64,000 nt of DNA, taken from assembly GCF_003989825.1 (NCBI RefSeq), contig NZ_RZHE01000005.1, positions 1-64,000 of the forward strand, read 5' to 3'. Positions within the stretch are counted from its first letter, which is position 1. Each line of letters opens with the position of its first letter. This DNA comes from Vreelandella populi (GTDB lineage: Bacteria > Pseudomonadota > Gammaproteobacteria > Pseudomonadales > Halomonadaceae). The notes beneath the pieces are model-generated. The model was not told where the DNA came from. It was given only the letters and a program-made list of their open reading frames with translations, and did not search any database. Positions 47,501 through 56,880 of this stretch are shown one piece after another. A program made the translations under genes and the position numbers.

Positions 47501-48219
47501 AAAGCCAGTGGCTGGATGACGTGGTCGCACCCTATCAAGAGCGCCTGGCGGGCCGCTATCCGTTGGCGCCCAATGCCACTCAGGAAGTGGCGCTGAGCGA
47601 TTTCGAGGATTTCTTCGCCCCGGGCGGCACGCTGGATACCTTCTACCAAGACAGCCTGCAGCCTTTTATCGAAGGCGCGCCTGAATACCTGGTGGATGCC
47701 GAAGGCAATTCACTGCTGCGAGATAGCCTGTACACGGCCATTCAGCAGGCCGAGCAGATCCGGCGCGCCTACTTCAGCCGTGACGGTGCGCTGGACGTGG
47801 AGTTTGCCCTCGAACCCGTCAGCCTGTCGCCGGACAAGCGGCGCAGCGTGATCAGTGTGGATGGCCAGTTGATTGAGTATGCCCACAGTGCCAGCCAGCG
47901 GGTGTCGATGATCTGGCCAAACGCGCTGCGGGGCGGGACGGAAAGCCGTATTACGATGGTGCCAAGCGAGGTGAACCGCTCACCGAGAAGCGTTGCCCAG
48001 GATGGTGCCTGGGCGTGGTTTCGGCTACTGGAACAGGCCGATATCACCAGTGTAAGCGAGCGCGAACTCGAGCTCCGGTTCAACGTTGACGGCGGCACCA
48101 TGCGCTACCGTCTGTTTGCCAATGGCGCGCCTAACCCCTTCACACGCCCGCTGGCTGCAGGCTTCCGACTGCCGTCCGCCCTTTATGCTGAGCGAGGTAG
48201 CAATGCTGACCAAACTTAA
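44572..48219 (+). CDS. tssM: T6SS inner-membrane protein TssM (IcmF)
   Basis: Large membrane-complex component of 1215 residues. It has two N-terminal membrane helices at about 40-90, then a cytoplasmic NTPase-like domain with Walker A GVENAGKTS at 155-163. A third membrane helix lies near 475-495. A long periplasmic part (about 500-1215) ends in the TssJ-binding beta domain. An intact Walker A is not universal among TssM proteins. The end overlaps the start of the next gene by 17 bp. Confidence 0.95.
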   Translation: MWSTITSKLSRWVPGLSRAQTAKNRANAHGNKAKGLLRLSTLLWAVLLVILVVAIWWWGPGWEVRGVMPLAPLTNRLLATLAVVTVVAVIWGVRLARRLRALDDERQLEESRLQDPIMSQVERQEDSLNQVLNELTDSLGGSNSRYRLPWYLVMGVENAGKTSLINRSGQNFALTHVMKASGQSSKQGQLGFDWWIGDKAVLIDPDGELLTQGAMEGGEPQELQRRLWDHFVGWLEHNRPQRPLDGVVLVLDLARLSHAQVAVRKAYSALLRSRLRELMERHGTRLPVYVTFSKMDLLHGFDDFFRHYSRAARRAPLGFTFTPASMNTPGKWEAEFEADYDAMLARLNQLMPTMLSECRDREERESVFRFVRQLAGLREVLFGFLTEGLSSDRFSTAAMVRGTYFTSVYQQGVPEDPFVDAAARRYGMDDSVQPAHRATRSALYFTEELFDKVIYPEAGLAGDNARVTQRRQRMRKASLAACLVLGVILVGGWTHFYQKNSVSLAAVEQRAETFLATQPEAFQSDDPTGFELLDPLDRLRHALETFDGYRTHTPYLADMGLYQGHVIGAQVERAYLAMLERQFLPALMIGIMDDMNRAEDGSNAKLSLLRVLRMMSDASGRQPERVERFMAQRWQGNFPQQGEVQRRLLMHLHYALEHSDLEGRIAEGSPSAERAMAPLQGSIAAAQQELSRQPIDERVYAALKASGNRQGEPLDLRRSVGTLFNTVFMSHNDDPENVRLPHLLTRDGFENYFLQELDRATELALIDAWVLGQRDNINFSEADRQQLQVALREHYVGDYHASWRDALRDTQLVPLPDIHQAIVVADALVGSQRPLDRLLAAVERNTSLYPELPEDDEQAREALRQSQRYQLAFAIEQPFTPINQLSQARNDNPSSLEEIKAAVTALRDYLMEIEESSNAGRAAFVSVRDRLSLRGNDPIYNLQRIADSTPEPVGRMLHNLADQSWQLMMVSATRHLESQWLDDVVAPYQERLAGRYPLAPNATQEVALSDFEDFFAPGGTLDTFYQDSLQPFIEGAPEYLVDAEGNSLLRDSLYTAIQQAEQIRRAYFSRDGALDVEFALEPVSLSPDKRRSVISVDGQLIEYAHSASQRVSMIWPNALRGGTESRITMVPSEVNRSPRSVAQDGAWAWFRLLEQADITSVSERELELRFNVDGGTMRYRLFANGAPNPFTRPLAAGFRLPSALYAERGSNADQT

Positions 48220-48790
48220 GCAGCTGTTTACCTCCGATAAAACCAAGCCGGCGGCGCGTCACAAGCGTCAGGGGAAAAAACGCTCGCGTCCTTTGGAGGA
48301 CGCGCGCAATGAGGACATCGACAGCTTTATCGAGGCGGTGTATCAGGCCGATGCCAAAGGTCGCTCCCCCTGGGTGCTGCGCGATAAAAGAGTGCTCGAC
48401 ACGCTGCGCCGGGCGCTTGAGTTCACCGTTAACCGGCAAGTGTGGATGCAGCGGGAAAACGGCCAGGTGGCCCATTGGCAGGGTCGCCTGCTGGCGCTGC
48501 GCCACGGCGACGGGCCCCCGCTGGGCATGGTGCTGGCCTGCCGGCCGGATGACGAAGCCGCCTGGCAGCTCAAGTTTTTCTACATCAGCCGGGAGTGGAA
48601 GGGCAGCGGCCACGGCACTCGCCTGCTGATGGCGGTGAGGCGCAGTTTAAGCGGGGTGCCGCTGCAAACGCGCCTGCCGCTGGCCTGCCATTCGGCCATC
48701 GACAGCCTGGAGGCGGCGGGCTTCACCCGTCAGTACGTGGATGCGCTAGAAGTGGCAAGTTACGAAGCCCCTGCCCAGTGGGATGAGTAA
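48203..48790 (+). CDS. GNAT-like acetyltransferase in the T6SS operon
   Basis: Protein of 195 residues with no signal peptide. The N-terminal 35 residues are very basic (TKPAARHKRQGKKRSRP). The rest looks like a GNAT fold: FFYISREWKGSGHGTRLLMA has the glycine-rich acetyl-CoA pyrophosphate loop (WKGSGHGT) and the next helix, and SAIDSLEAAGFTRQY is the usual C-terminal strand-helix. It overlaps tssM and precedes PAAR, so it is inside the T6SS transcription unit. The substrate is unknown. It could modify a T6SS protein or a passenger effector, or be a degenerate non-catalytic GNAT. Confidence 0.65.
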   Translation: MLTKLKQLFTSDKTKPAARHKRQGKKRSRPLEDARNEDIDSFIEAVYQADAKGRSPWVLRDKRVLDTLRRALEFTVNRQVWMQRENGQVAHWQGRLLALRHGDGPPLGMVLACRPDDEAAWQLKFFYISREWKGSGHGTRLLMAVRRSLSGVPLQTRLPLACHSAIDSLEAAGFTRQYVDALEVASYEAPAQWDE

Positions 48791-48856
48791 CCCGTCAGCG
48801 CAACAGCACAGTGGCAGGCAGGACGAATACGCGGAACCGGAACAGGAGCAGTGACA

Positions 48857-49144
48857 ATGGGCCAGAAATTTGTACTCGTAGGCGATATGGGAACCGACCA
48901 CGATGGTTTCCCCCCAACGCCCGTCACCGCGGGTAGCGGCACGGTGATCATGGACGGCAAACCGGTGGCCCGAGTGGGTGACCCGCTGGAGCCCCACGAT
49001 AAACCCAAGCACCCCATGCACCCACGGGCGATTGCTCAAGGTTCCGGCACGATTCTTATTGACGGCAAGCCGGCTGCTTTAACAGGCCACGCGGTCGATT
49101 GCGGCGGCGTGGTGATTGGTTCCGGTTCAGGAGAGGGTAGTTAA
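48857..49144 (+). CDS. PAAR-repeat T6SS spike tip protein
   Basis: Single-domain PAAR protein of 95 residues, [20 protein letters not shown] with PAAR-type strands [13 protein letters not shown] and [19 protein letters not shown]. The His and Cys residues of the tip are placed to bind zinc. It caps the VgrG trimer. No toxin extension is fused. The ATG at 48857 is preferred over the GTG at 48851 because of AGGAG at 48843-48847. Confidence 0.88.
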   Translation: MGQKFVLVGDMGTDHDGFPPTPVTAGSGTVIMDGKPVARVGDPLEPHDKPKHPMHPRAIAQGSGTILIDGKPAALTGHAVDCGGVVIGSGSGEGS

Positions 49145-49145
49145 G

Positions 49146-51224
49146 ATGGCAAGCACAGGACTGCAATTCACGCTTACGTTACCCGGCGTTGATGACATCG
49201 CGGTAGTCGATTTTACCCACCGCGAGGCGCTCTCCCAGCCTTTCGAGCTGGTACTCAACCTGGCCAGCCGCGATGGTAGCCTGGACGCGGCCGAGCTGCT
49301 GGACCGCGAGGCCACCCTGACTATTTGGCAGGATGGCGAAGCGCTGCGCCAGATACACGGCATCGTCAGCGAGTTTGGCCGCGGCGACCGGGGCCACCGG
49401 CGCACCTTCTACTCCCTGGTGCTGCGCCCCGCGCTCTGGCGGCTTTCGCTACGCCACAACTCACGTATCTTTCAGAAAGTCGACCCGCTGACCATCATCA
49501 ATACCCTATGCGATGAACGGGGTATTACCGATATAGCCTTTGCCGTCACCCGCGAACTGCCCGAGCGCGAATACTGCGTGCAGTACCGCGAGACCGACCT
49601 GGCGTTTATCGAACGCCTTGCCGCCGAAGAGGGCTTGTTCTACTTCCACGAATTTGAAGAGAGCGCCCACCGGTTGGTATTTGCCGATGACCCTCAAGTG
49701 CTGGCGAATTTAGGTGAGCGAACCTACCACAGCCGCGCCGGCGGCACCGCACCCACGCGCCATGTGCGCAAGCTTAGCCACACCGCCCGCGTAGCCGCCG
49801 CCAGCGCCTCGCTAAAAGACTACAGCTTCAAGAACCCCGCCTACGCCCAGCTGCACGAACACCTGGGCCGCGACGTGGAAGCCCACGGTCAGCAAACCGA
49901 CTACGAGCACTTTGATTACCCCGGTCGCTACAAGGAGGACGCCTCGGGTAAACCCTTCACCCGCATCCGCTTGGAGCAGCTGCGCCGCGAAGCGATTACC
50001 GCGAATGCCGAAAGCGACTTGCCGGAACTCGCCCCCGGTGTGCGCTTCAGCCTGACCGACCACGACACGCAAAGCCTTAACCGCGATTGGCAGGTAGTGG
50101 CAGTACGCCACACGGGCGAACAGCCCCAGGCGCTGGAAGAAGATGGTATGACGCACAGCGATGCCAGCGGCATGACACGCTATTTCAACCAGGTCACCTT
50201 CATGCCCGGCGACGCCCCCTGGCGCGCCACGCCCAACCCCAAGCCCCGCGTGGACGGCCCCCAGGTCGCGTTCGTGGTGGGCCCAGAAGGCGAAGAGATT
50301 CACTGCGACGAGCACGGCCGAGTGAAGGTCCAGTTCCCCTGGGACCGTTACGCCGAACCCAATGAAACGGCGAGCTGCTGGGTACGCGTGGCCCAAGGCT
50401 GGGCCGGCGGCGGCTACGGCAGTATTGCGATTCCGCGCATCGGCCACGAAGTGATCGTTTCCTTCCTGGAAGGCGACCCGGACCAGCCGCTGGTGACCGG
50501 GCGTACCTATCACGCCGTGAACACTGCCCCGTACCCTCTGCCCGAGCACAAGACCCGCACGGTCATTCGCACCCAAAGCCACAAGGCCGACGGCTTCAAC
50601 GAACTGCGCTTTGAAGACGAGGCAGGTGAAGAGCAGATATGGCTCCACGCCCAGAAAGACCTGGAGCTGTTAACGCTCAACGACCGCACCGAAGAGATTC
50701 AGAACGACAGCCACCTCAAGGTGCACAACGACCGCATCAGCGAGATCGATAACGACGATCACCACACGGTGCACGGCAATCGCTACACCCAGGTGGACGG
50801 CGACGACCACCTGACCGTGAACGGCACCCGCCACGACAACATCGGCCAGGCACAGCTGGTGGAAGCCGGGCAGGAGATTCACCACAAGGCAGGAATGAAG
50901 GTGGTGATCGAAGCCGGCGCCGAGATCACCCTGAAAGCCGGCGGCAGCTTCCTGAAAATCGACCCCAGCGGCGTCACCATCGTGGGCCCGCAGGTCAAGA
51001 TCAACTCCGGCGGCAGCCCGGGTTCGGGTAGTGGGCAGGCGGCGCAGGCGCCGCAGTTGCCGGGGCAGGCGGTTGCGGAGACGCATGAAGCGACTCCGCA
51101 CGTGACTCATGAAGCACTACTGGAAGCCTCGGCAGTAGAAGCCAGTATCGTGCAGCTATGCCAAAAGCAAACTGACGGCAGCTGCCCCTTGGCCGACTGC
51201 CCATGCCGTGGTGAGGCTGGCTGA
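49146..51224 (+). CDS. vgrG: T6SS spike protein VgrG
   Basis: Spike trimer protein of 692 residues. The gp27-like region is about 1-370 and the gp5 OB-fold about 400-470 ([32 protein letters not shown]). A beta-helix of short His/Asn/Asp repeats spans about 505-575, and a final beta segment spans 590-630. The C-terminal tail after a Gly/Ser/Gln linker holds four cysteines, C-x7-C-x4-C-x-C at 672, 680, 685 and 687. There is no fused enzymatic domain. It overlaps the adaptor gene by one base, so this VgrG likely carries the effector encoded downstream. Confidence 0.95.
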   Translation: MASTGLQFTLTLPGVDDIAVVDFTHREALSQPFELVLNLASRDGSLDAAELLDREATLTIWQDGEALRQIHGIVSEFGRGDRGHRRTFYSLVLRPALWRLSLRHNSRIFQKVDPLTIINTLCDERGITDIAFAVTRELPEREYCVQYRETDLAFIERLAAEEGLFYFHEFEESAHRLVFADDPQVLANLGERTYHSRAGGTAPTRHVRKLSHTARVAAASASLKDYSFKNPAYAQLHEHLGRDVEAHGQQTDYEHFDYPGRYKEDASGKPFTRIRLEQLRREAITANAESDLPELAPGVRFSLTDHDTQSLNRDWQVVAVRHTGEQPQALEEDGMTHSDASGMTRYFNQVTFMPGDAPWRATPNPKPRVDGPQVAFVVGPEGEEIHCDEHGRVKVQFPWDRYAEPNETASCWVRVAQGWAGGGYGSIAIPRIGHEVIVSFLEGDPDQPLVTGRTYHAVNTAPYPLPEHKTRTVIRTQSHKADGFNELRFEDEAGEEQIWLHAQKDLELLTLNDRTEEIQNDSHLKVHNDRISEIDNDDHHTVHGNRYTQVDGDDHLTVNGTRHDNIGQAQLVEAGQEIHHKAGMKVVIEAGAEITLKAGGSFLKIDPSGVTIVGPQVKINSGGSPGSGSGQAAQAPQLPGQAVAETHEATPHVTHEALLEASAVEASIVQLCQKQTDGSCPLADCPCRGEAG

Positions 51225-52051
51225 TGCGTTATGCATTGAACCTACCTAAACAAAGCGATAAGCGTTATTGGTTAGTCGATACGGCTAGCCTTCCAGAAAG
51301 CGAGGTATTGTGTCGCTTTTATGCTATCGCGAAGCAGCCCGATTTCCGTTGGCTCTACGATGGCACGCCCTATCAAACGGTGCGGGATAGCGGCCCCGTG
51401 TTATTGGATATCACGCACGATGATAGCGTTTGGCATCAGTGTAGTTTTGAGTGGGCGGGAGTGGCCGCGTCAGCCGTCATCGATACATCGGAATCGCTGG
51501 ATGCTTTGCAAGAACGATTGGCAAACAGCCTGACCATCCAGACGCCTGGTGGCGGTTTCGGATTACTGCGTTTTCATGAGCCTGCCCTTCTGCATCTACT
51601 GCTGGGTGAGGAGCTGTTCTCGCCTGGCAATCGCTTGGCCCTGGCGGGGGAGAATGCTTGCTGGCATTGGCCGTTATGTCAGCATCAGGGGGATGTCCTC
51701 CATGAGCGCTATGACTCAGTTAACAGTACTGGGATCGAGCCGAGCGAGACAGTAAAACTGAATAACGTTACGCAGCAGCGGCTTGCGGGCTTAAGGCAGT
51801 TCTCCCGGCTGACGGTACTGCTGGGAGAAGCAATAAGCCGTTTCGATCTTCTGCAAACAGAAGAAGACATCACGTTTCTCTGGCGCGAGCTGGAACACTA
51901 CTGGCACGCTACCTGGAAAGTCAGCCTGAAGCGTAAGCAGGCGGTTGAAAAGGTAGAAAGTATGCTGGCGCGTAGTGACACGCTTGAACAGTTCGTCGAA
52001 GAGTTGAGCGCGTACGTGAACGCCCCACTCTCTGTTGCGATGACACGATAA
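51224..52051 (+). CDS. DUF4123 T6SS effector adaptor (Tap/TEC)
   Basis: Cytoplasmic chaperone-adaptor of 275 residues. It starts RYWLVDTASLPES and continues FRWLYDGTPYQTVRDSGPVLLD, a typical DUF4123 N-terminal domain, with FGLLRFHEPALLHLLL near the middle. Adaptors of this family load a specific cargo effector on the cognate VgrG. The start overlaps the vgrG stop (TGATG), and the putative effector begins 11 bp after it. Confidence 0.85.
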   Translation: MRYALNLPKQSDKRYWLVDTASLPESEVLCRFYAIAKQPDFRWLYDGTPYQTVRDSGPVLLDITHDDSVWHQCSFEWAGVAASAVIDTSESLDALQERLANSLTIQTPGGGFGLLRFHEPALLHLLLGEELFSPGNRLALAGENACWHWPLCQHQGDVLHERYDSVNSTGIEPSETVKLNNVTQQRLAGLRQFSRLTVLLGEAISRFDLLQTEEDITFLWRELEHYWHATWKVSLKRKQAVEKVESMLARSDTLEQFVEELSAYVNAPLSVAMTR

Positions 52052-52062
52052 AGGACATAGGA

Positions 52063-55000
52063 ATGCCACAGAACCACGCATGCAGCCCCAAGGCAATCTA
52101 TCTGGAAATCACTGGCCATCATGAAGATAACGCCCAGAATGAATACTGGCTTTATCAGGGAGACGATGCCGTTGAACGCCTGGCTGAAGGAGATGCATCG
52201 GAAGGGCGTTTCGGGCCCATCGTCGAGTCGCAGAAAGAGTTTTTAGAAGAAGAGCTGGCAGACTACCGCCTGGTACAGAAGATAGGCGATATCGAGGTGC
52301 CGTTGCTTCAGGTAGAAGAGGTTTCGCAATGCGGCCTGATCCCCAAGCAGCGAGCTTTTCAGCATAACCTGATGGTATCGACTGTCCCCATGCTGTACCT
52401 CGACCACCATGAGTTGGCAGCAGGGCCTTGCCGGGGTGGTTTCATTTACGTATTTCTGCAGGGACGGCTGATTCGTGAATTGGTCGTCACCCGTCTCGTA
52501 AACGGCACATTACAGTTTCTCGATAGTGATATTGCGGCCTACCGTGAGCAGGGCGAAGTACCGACGGTACGGGAGTTTTCTGGGCCTGCCTTGTCTCACG
52601 TGCATCTACCGCTCAAGCTTAATGGTGAGACCACCAATGTACGCCTGGCCTTCTCTGACCATCCCTGGCCTTGGGTGCATATCGAACAATTGGAAGCCAA
52701 TCCAGATCTGATCGAAAAGCGTTGCCAGCCTCTAGCGCTGAACGAGTCCGCTGTTAGCGTCATGCTTCAAGGGCAGGGACAAAACCTTTACCAGCACGGG
52801 CTTGAGGTCAACCGTGATGCGTGTGCGGGTAAAGCCTGGTTGGACTGGTTGCCGCCCATGCGCGCCCGCGATGCGGTATATGAGCAAGCATGGGGCAGCC
52901 CGCGCGACTATATTGAAGATCTTACGGCAGAAGGCTGGAGCGCACTGCTTGATCAGCTCGCCTCTGAGCGAACCTTCTTCGATTCCGATGAGCAGGAAGC
53001 CTCATTTCCGGATATTGACATGGCGCGCCGGCAGCGCAATTTCTCACCAGCGCTGCGTGGCACGCTGCTGCAACAGTGGTGCAACCCGCTGCGCTCGGAT
53101 GAGGAGCAGGCCGAAGAAGCCCAGTTGGCGCTTATGCCAACACCGGCGGCCACGGAGGACTGTTTCGCGCCGTTACGCGATCAGAAGCTCTGCTGTATCT
53201 TCCTGCGTGACCCCAAGCAGGCAACCGAACACCTCATCGCCGATATACAGGCCAGCACCGAGCTGCTAATGGTGTTGGCAGAAAGCATGAAATACCACCC
53301 CCATGGCGCTTCGGCGGAACTGGTGCATGCCAACTGCTTCATGGACAAAGGTCCTGATGGTGAAAACAATCCACGCTATCTTGACGACTGGCTGGATCGC
53401 CGATTGGATAGGAGCCGAGAAAGCCTGTTTTCACGCCTGGCCAAAATCGAAGAGCGCCGCTTGGCGCGGTTACGACGTGATGAAGCGTTATCTGCACTGG
53501 CCGATCTTTGGGACGATACCGCGCCGGGCGCCCTGGTTCACACACTGCACGATGCCATGCTGTTTGATGATATCAACCTGCTGGAACCTTATATCATCCT
53601 GGCCCGTAGTATCGATATTCTGCTCAACGGAACTCAGCCGTTTGACCCGAAGGGAACGACCGACGAGCTGAGTGACTACCAATCTCCCGCACGCTGCCAC
53701 TCGACTTTGGAGACGTTGTATAAGGGTGAACATCTTGCCTCAGCGCTGCTATTTGAGCCCGAGCGATGCAAAGAGAATGGCTGGGGAGAAGCCTACGCAC
53801 GAGACGTAGGGCGCATCACTCAAGCTTCGCAGCAAATACTAGCTCAGGAAGCCAACGCCGCCACGATGACGGCGAATGACCTTTTGGCCCTGCAGAACCA
53901 GCTGGTCGAAGAGACCAACCCTACGGCAGATGTTATACGCCGTGTGCTCAATGGCTCCGACGCGATTGTCATCAACACACTGCCTCCGCTGATCGCCGCC
54001 ATTCCCTGGCTCAAACTGGGCCAGTCCATGTCTTTGGATATCGCTTCGGACTATGCTGATCTAAAAGGGGCCTTGGGAGGTGGGCTACCGATTAAAGCCG
54101 AACTCCAAGGTGGCGGAATTGTCTGGATTGCTCCGCGCGAGTTTAAAACAGTCACCGCTGAAATGGCCCAAGCTAGTGCAGCCCTGCAGGCCACTGCGAC
54201 TACTAATGCCTTGGGCGGCAATGCTGTCTCGTCATCGGGCAGCCAGGCCGTTCGCGTTACTGGCCGCGAAACGGGCGAATGGCGTTTTTATGGCGCGCGT
54301 ACAGGCTATACGGCTTTTTGGGCTGTTTTGGCAGTGCTCGAAACCTTTAATCTATTAAATAGCAGCGCGGAGTTTCTTCCAAATTGGGATTTAGAAAGTG
54401 GAGCAAAGTTAGGGAGTGCAGGATTTGATGCATTTTTATTAAGCGCTCAAGGTTTAAAGCTCGCTAATAGCCAATGGAACATAGCTGTTAAGATTAATAA
54501 CTTTCTGGATAGTTCATACGTTAAACCAATGGCTTGGCAAGATGCCATGGGCGAGGCTGCGCGATATAGAGGTGGTTTTACATTGGTTGCTGGTCTATTG
54601 ACCACCACCCTAGTGGCTAATGATGCTTATCAACTGGCCCAGCGTGGCGAGCAGCGGGCTGCATGGTTGACCGCCGCTCAAGCTGCTTCAATGGGGGTAG
54701 CTACCGTTTACGGTTCGGGCTTTGGTGAAGCCGCCGGGCGTATATCCAAAGCTCAATTAACGCGTAATCAATTAGTCAATCGGATGCTGGGATGGGTAGG
54801 TACATCAAGGCCCGTACCAATAACGATAGTCAGCCTTGTCGCCTCTGTTTTTTTTCAATATCTAGCGACTAATAACCGAGATGATGGTTTCTCTCTCTGG
54901 GTACAGTATGGCCCGTTTGGCAGCCGTCGCGATGAGCTTGAAGGACGCCTTGCTAAGCTATCAGATCAAGAAGACGACAGTGATTCAGTCGCTATTCATG

Positions 55001-55629
55001 ATTATCTGGTACAGCTAAGAGGGGTCAGCCCCCATCAAGCCTATCTTTACCTACTGCAGGGGCTGCATGACACCTATGCTGAACTGGTATCTCCTCGAGC
55101 GTTAGCTGAGCGAACACCGCGCTTTGCCGACTGCGATATCGCGGTCAAGTTCAGCTGCGCCGGGTTACGCTATGGCGAATTTCAGCTTCCCCCTTTAGGA
55201 GTCAGCGCCGACTACTTGGCACCGGTGCCCGATATGGGGTTCACTTATCAGTATTACTCTGTCGTAAAAGGCCAACGCTTGGTGGCCTCCGCAGAAGCGG
55301 AAGACCCTGAAGATAATGCTATCCGTTATCTGGGGATCAGTTTGCCTCGCGAATGGCGACGCACAGGTATTCCTCGTTCACATTTAGGCGTAGATCCAAA
55401 CTGGCTGCGCACTAGCCGTGAGCGTTTCCAGCATGAGCCCGATTACACGCGGGAGTATCACCAAAAAGCCAATCTGGTGCGCCTGTACCTTGACGATCTA
55501 ACGGGCCACGGCTCCATTCAGTTTTGGGATCGGGCTAGCAGAACCTATCAATCCATTGAGGACGAAATGACCTTTACCACGCACCCCTCCTCGTTGACTT
55601 GGGTATGGCGCCAGCAGGGAGCCCGTTGA
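52063..55629 (+). CDS. Putative T6SS cargo effector, membrane-acting
   Basis: Protein of 1188 residues with no signal peptide and no enzyme motif I recognise. Residues ~1-260 form a beta-rich N-terminal module with GGFIYVFLQGRLIREL at about 126-141. That module recalls the N-terminal part of VasX-like effectors, although a MIX motif is not evident. Residues ~270-720 are helical. Four hydrophobic stretches lie at about 747-763, 834-858, 865-889 and 917-935, which suggest colicin-like membrane insertion. Residues ~940-1188 are soluble. Adaptor, effector and membrane protein are in tight order behind vgrG, the normal cargo arrangement. DNA at about 54330-54540 is more AT-rich than the rest. Pore formation is inference. 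Confidence 0.6.
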   Translation: MPQNHACSPKAIYLEITGHHEDNAQNEYWLYQGDDAVERLAEGDASEGRFGPIVESQKEFLEEELADYRLVQKIGDIEVPLLQVEEVSQCGLIPKQRAFQHNLMVSTVPMLYLDHHELAAGPCRGGFIYVFLQGRLIRELVVTRLVNGTLQFLDSDIAAYREQGEVPTVREFSGPALSHVHLPLKLNGETTNVRLAFSDHPWPWVHIEQLEANPDLIEKRCQPLALNESAVSVMLQGQGQNLYQHGLEVNRDACAGKAWLDWLPPMRARDAVYEQAWGSPRDYIEDLTAEGWSALLDQLASERTFFDSDEQEASFPDIDMARRQRNFSPALRGTLLQQWCNPLRSDEEQAEEAQLALMPTPAATEDCFAPLRDQKLCCIFLRDPKQATEHLIADIQASTELLMVLAESMKYHPHGASAELVHANCFMDKGPDGENNPRYLDDWLDRRLDRSRESLFSRLAKIEERRLARLRRDEALSALADLWDDTAPGALVHTLHDAMLFDDINLLEPYIILARSIDILLNGTQPFDPKGTTDELSDYQSPARCHSTLETLYKGEHLASALLFEPERCKENGWGEAYARDVGRITQASQQILAQEANAATMTANDLLALQNQLVEETNPTADVIRRVLNGSDAIVINTLPPLIAAIPWLKLGQSMSLDIASDYADLKGALGGGLPIKAELQGGGIVWIAPREFKTVTAEMAQASAALQATATTNALGGNAVSSSGSQAVRVTGRETGEWRFYGARTGYTAFWAVLAVLETFNLLNSSAEFLPNWDLESGAKLGSAGFDAFLLSAQGLKLANSQWNIAVKINNFLDSSYVKPMAWQDAMGEAARYRGGFTLVAGLLTTTLVANDAYQLAQRGEQRAAWLTAAQAASMGVATVYGSGFGEAAGRISKAQLTRNQLVNRMLGWVGTSRPVPITIVSLVASVFFQYLATNNRDDGFSLWVQYGPFGSRRDELEGRLAKLSDQEDDSDSVAIHDYLVQLRGVSPHQAYLYLLQGLHDTYAELVSPRALAERTPRFADCDIAVKFSCAGLRYGEFQLPPLGVSADYLAPVPDMGFTYQYYSVVKGQRLVASAEAEDPEDNAIRYLGISLPREWRRTGIPRSHLGVDPNWLRTSRERFQHEPDYTREYHQKANLVRLYLDDLTGHGSIQFWDRASRTYQSIEDEMTFTTHPSSLTWVWRQQGAR

Positions 55630-56822
55630 TGAGCTTGCAAAACGAACCGCTAACGCCAGCGGAAGGCTACGCAGAAACCGCCTACCGCGCCAATGCTATT
55701 CCTGAGCAGAGCTACGCTCCTCAAAATGAGATGTTGCGCGGGCGCATACTAGAAACCCGTCTGCCTTGGGGTAGTTATCTGGGGGTAAATCCTACTACTT
55801 ATCAATACTCGGATCTTTGGTTTCGGGAGTACCAATATATCGGCGATGATTATCATGACTACACCATGATCAACGAGTCACGTTGGTCTAAACGAGTCGA
55901 TGAAAATGCTAATGACCTATATCGAATTGCTAGGTTCTTTTTTATTATCTTTTCTCACCTTTTTAGTTTTACTGGTGGAGGTGGCTGGGTATTTACTGGC
56001 ATTGCCATTTTCGTTTCGGTTGTAGGGACGGTAGGACAACTATTTGTCGATGAGCCCAGCTTTCCCTTTCTCATTATCGGCATTCCCCTGACCATTGGTG
56101 GTATTTGTGGTGTTGCGACTCTTCTCCGATGGCTTTGGGAAAAGTATGAAATAAAATTTTATAAAGGTAATCGCAATTGGTCGGATAATTATGCTTTCTG
56201 TCGCCGTACAGGTTTGATCAATACGGAAATTGGCAATTTTTCATTCTACGAATTTGATGCTTATATTGAGATGACAGTGGGTACCCAGGGGTCGCAGTTT
56301 CATTCCTTTAAATTGATTCACCGTTACCCGCATCGAAGCCGTCTCCCGCATACCAAAGATCCGCTGGAGTTCAGCTTTTCCGTGGATGGTAGTATCGCCC
56401 AGCTGTACGCTATTTGGGATATGTTGCAGCGTTATATGGATGTCTCTCAGCCGCTTCCAGACGTGCCTGAATTAGAGCCTTTCCGTCATCTCGATCCCAC
56501 CACAAAGGCTTATGACGAAGCAGACAAGCGCGGTAGACCTGCTACCTACTGGCGCGATTTGTATGCCAATAGCAGCGCGGAAGAACTCAAAGCAATGCGC
56601 GAGGCGCACCGCGCCGAAGTGGATAGCACCGCCTGGGGCGGCCGCCCGGATTTGATGGAGCTTTCGGTGCCCAACTACCGAGAGACTCGCAAGGGCGAAC
56701 CCGAAGACGTGAATGATTTTGGCCGTTTCCCTTGGAAGGCGGGGCAGTTTCTAGATCGTCCGGAAACAGCGCAGCCCTTGGATTCAGCAGGCCATCAGCA
56801 GAACAACGAAAAGTCACGCTGA
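55629..56822 (+). CDS. Multi-pass membrane protein, putative immunity protein
   Basis: Protein of 397 residues whose ATG overlaps the effector stop (TGATG). A soluble N-terminus (about 1-100) is followed by three hydrophobic segments at about 101-118, 120-142 and 147-170. A long cytosol-like C-terminal part is rich in charged residues. Position after an effector with membrane-inserting character and its own membrane segments fit an inner-membrane immunity protein. It might alternatively be a co-effector; it brings to mind DUF6708-type proteins seen near T6SS genes, but I cannot confirm this. The middle of the gene (about 55900-56350) is AT-rich. Confidence 0.5.
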   Translation: MSLQNEPLTPAEGYAETAYRANAIPEQSYAPQNEMLRGRILETRLPWGSYLGVNPTTYQYSDLWFREYQYIGDDYHDYTMINESRWSKRVDENANDLYRIARFFFIIFSHLFSFTGGGGWVFTGIAIFVSVVGTVGQLFVDEPSFPFLIIGIPLTIGGICGVATLLRWLWEKYEIKFYKGNRNWSDNYAFCRRTGLINTEIGNFSFYEFDAYIEMTVGTQGSQFHSFKLIHRYPHRSRLPHTKDPLEFSFSVDGSIAQLYAIWDMLQRYMDVSQPLPDVPELEPFRHLDPTTKAYDEADKRGRPATYWRDLYANSSAEELKAMREAHRAEVDSTAWGGRPDLMELSVPNYRETRKGEPEDVNDFGRFPWKAGQFLDRPETAQPLDSAGHQQNNEKSR

Positions 56823-56862
56823 GAGCGAGTACGGCATACATTCAGGAAGGCAGCTGCCCGTT

Positions 56863-56880
56863 AAGCGGCTGCCGCTTTAA
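56863..56880 (+). terminator. Possible terminator of the T6SS operon
   Basis: AAGCGG, CTG, CCGCTT, then TAA forms a 6-bp stem with a very small loop. An alternative, GGCAGC (56849-56854) with GCTGCC (56868-56873), has a 13-base loop. Either is weak, but this is the only hairpin in the gap after the membrane protein gene. Confidence 0.35.
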
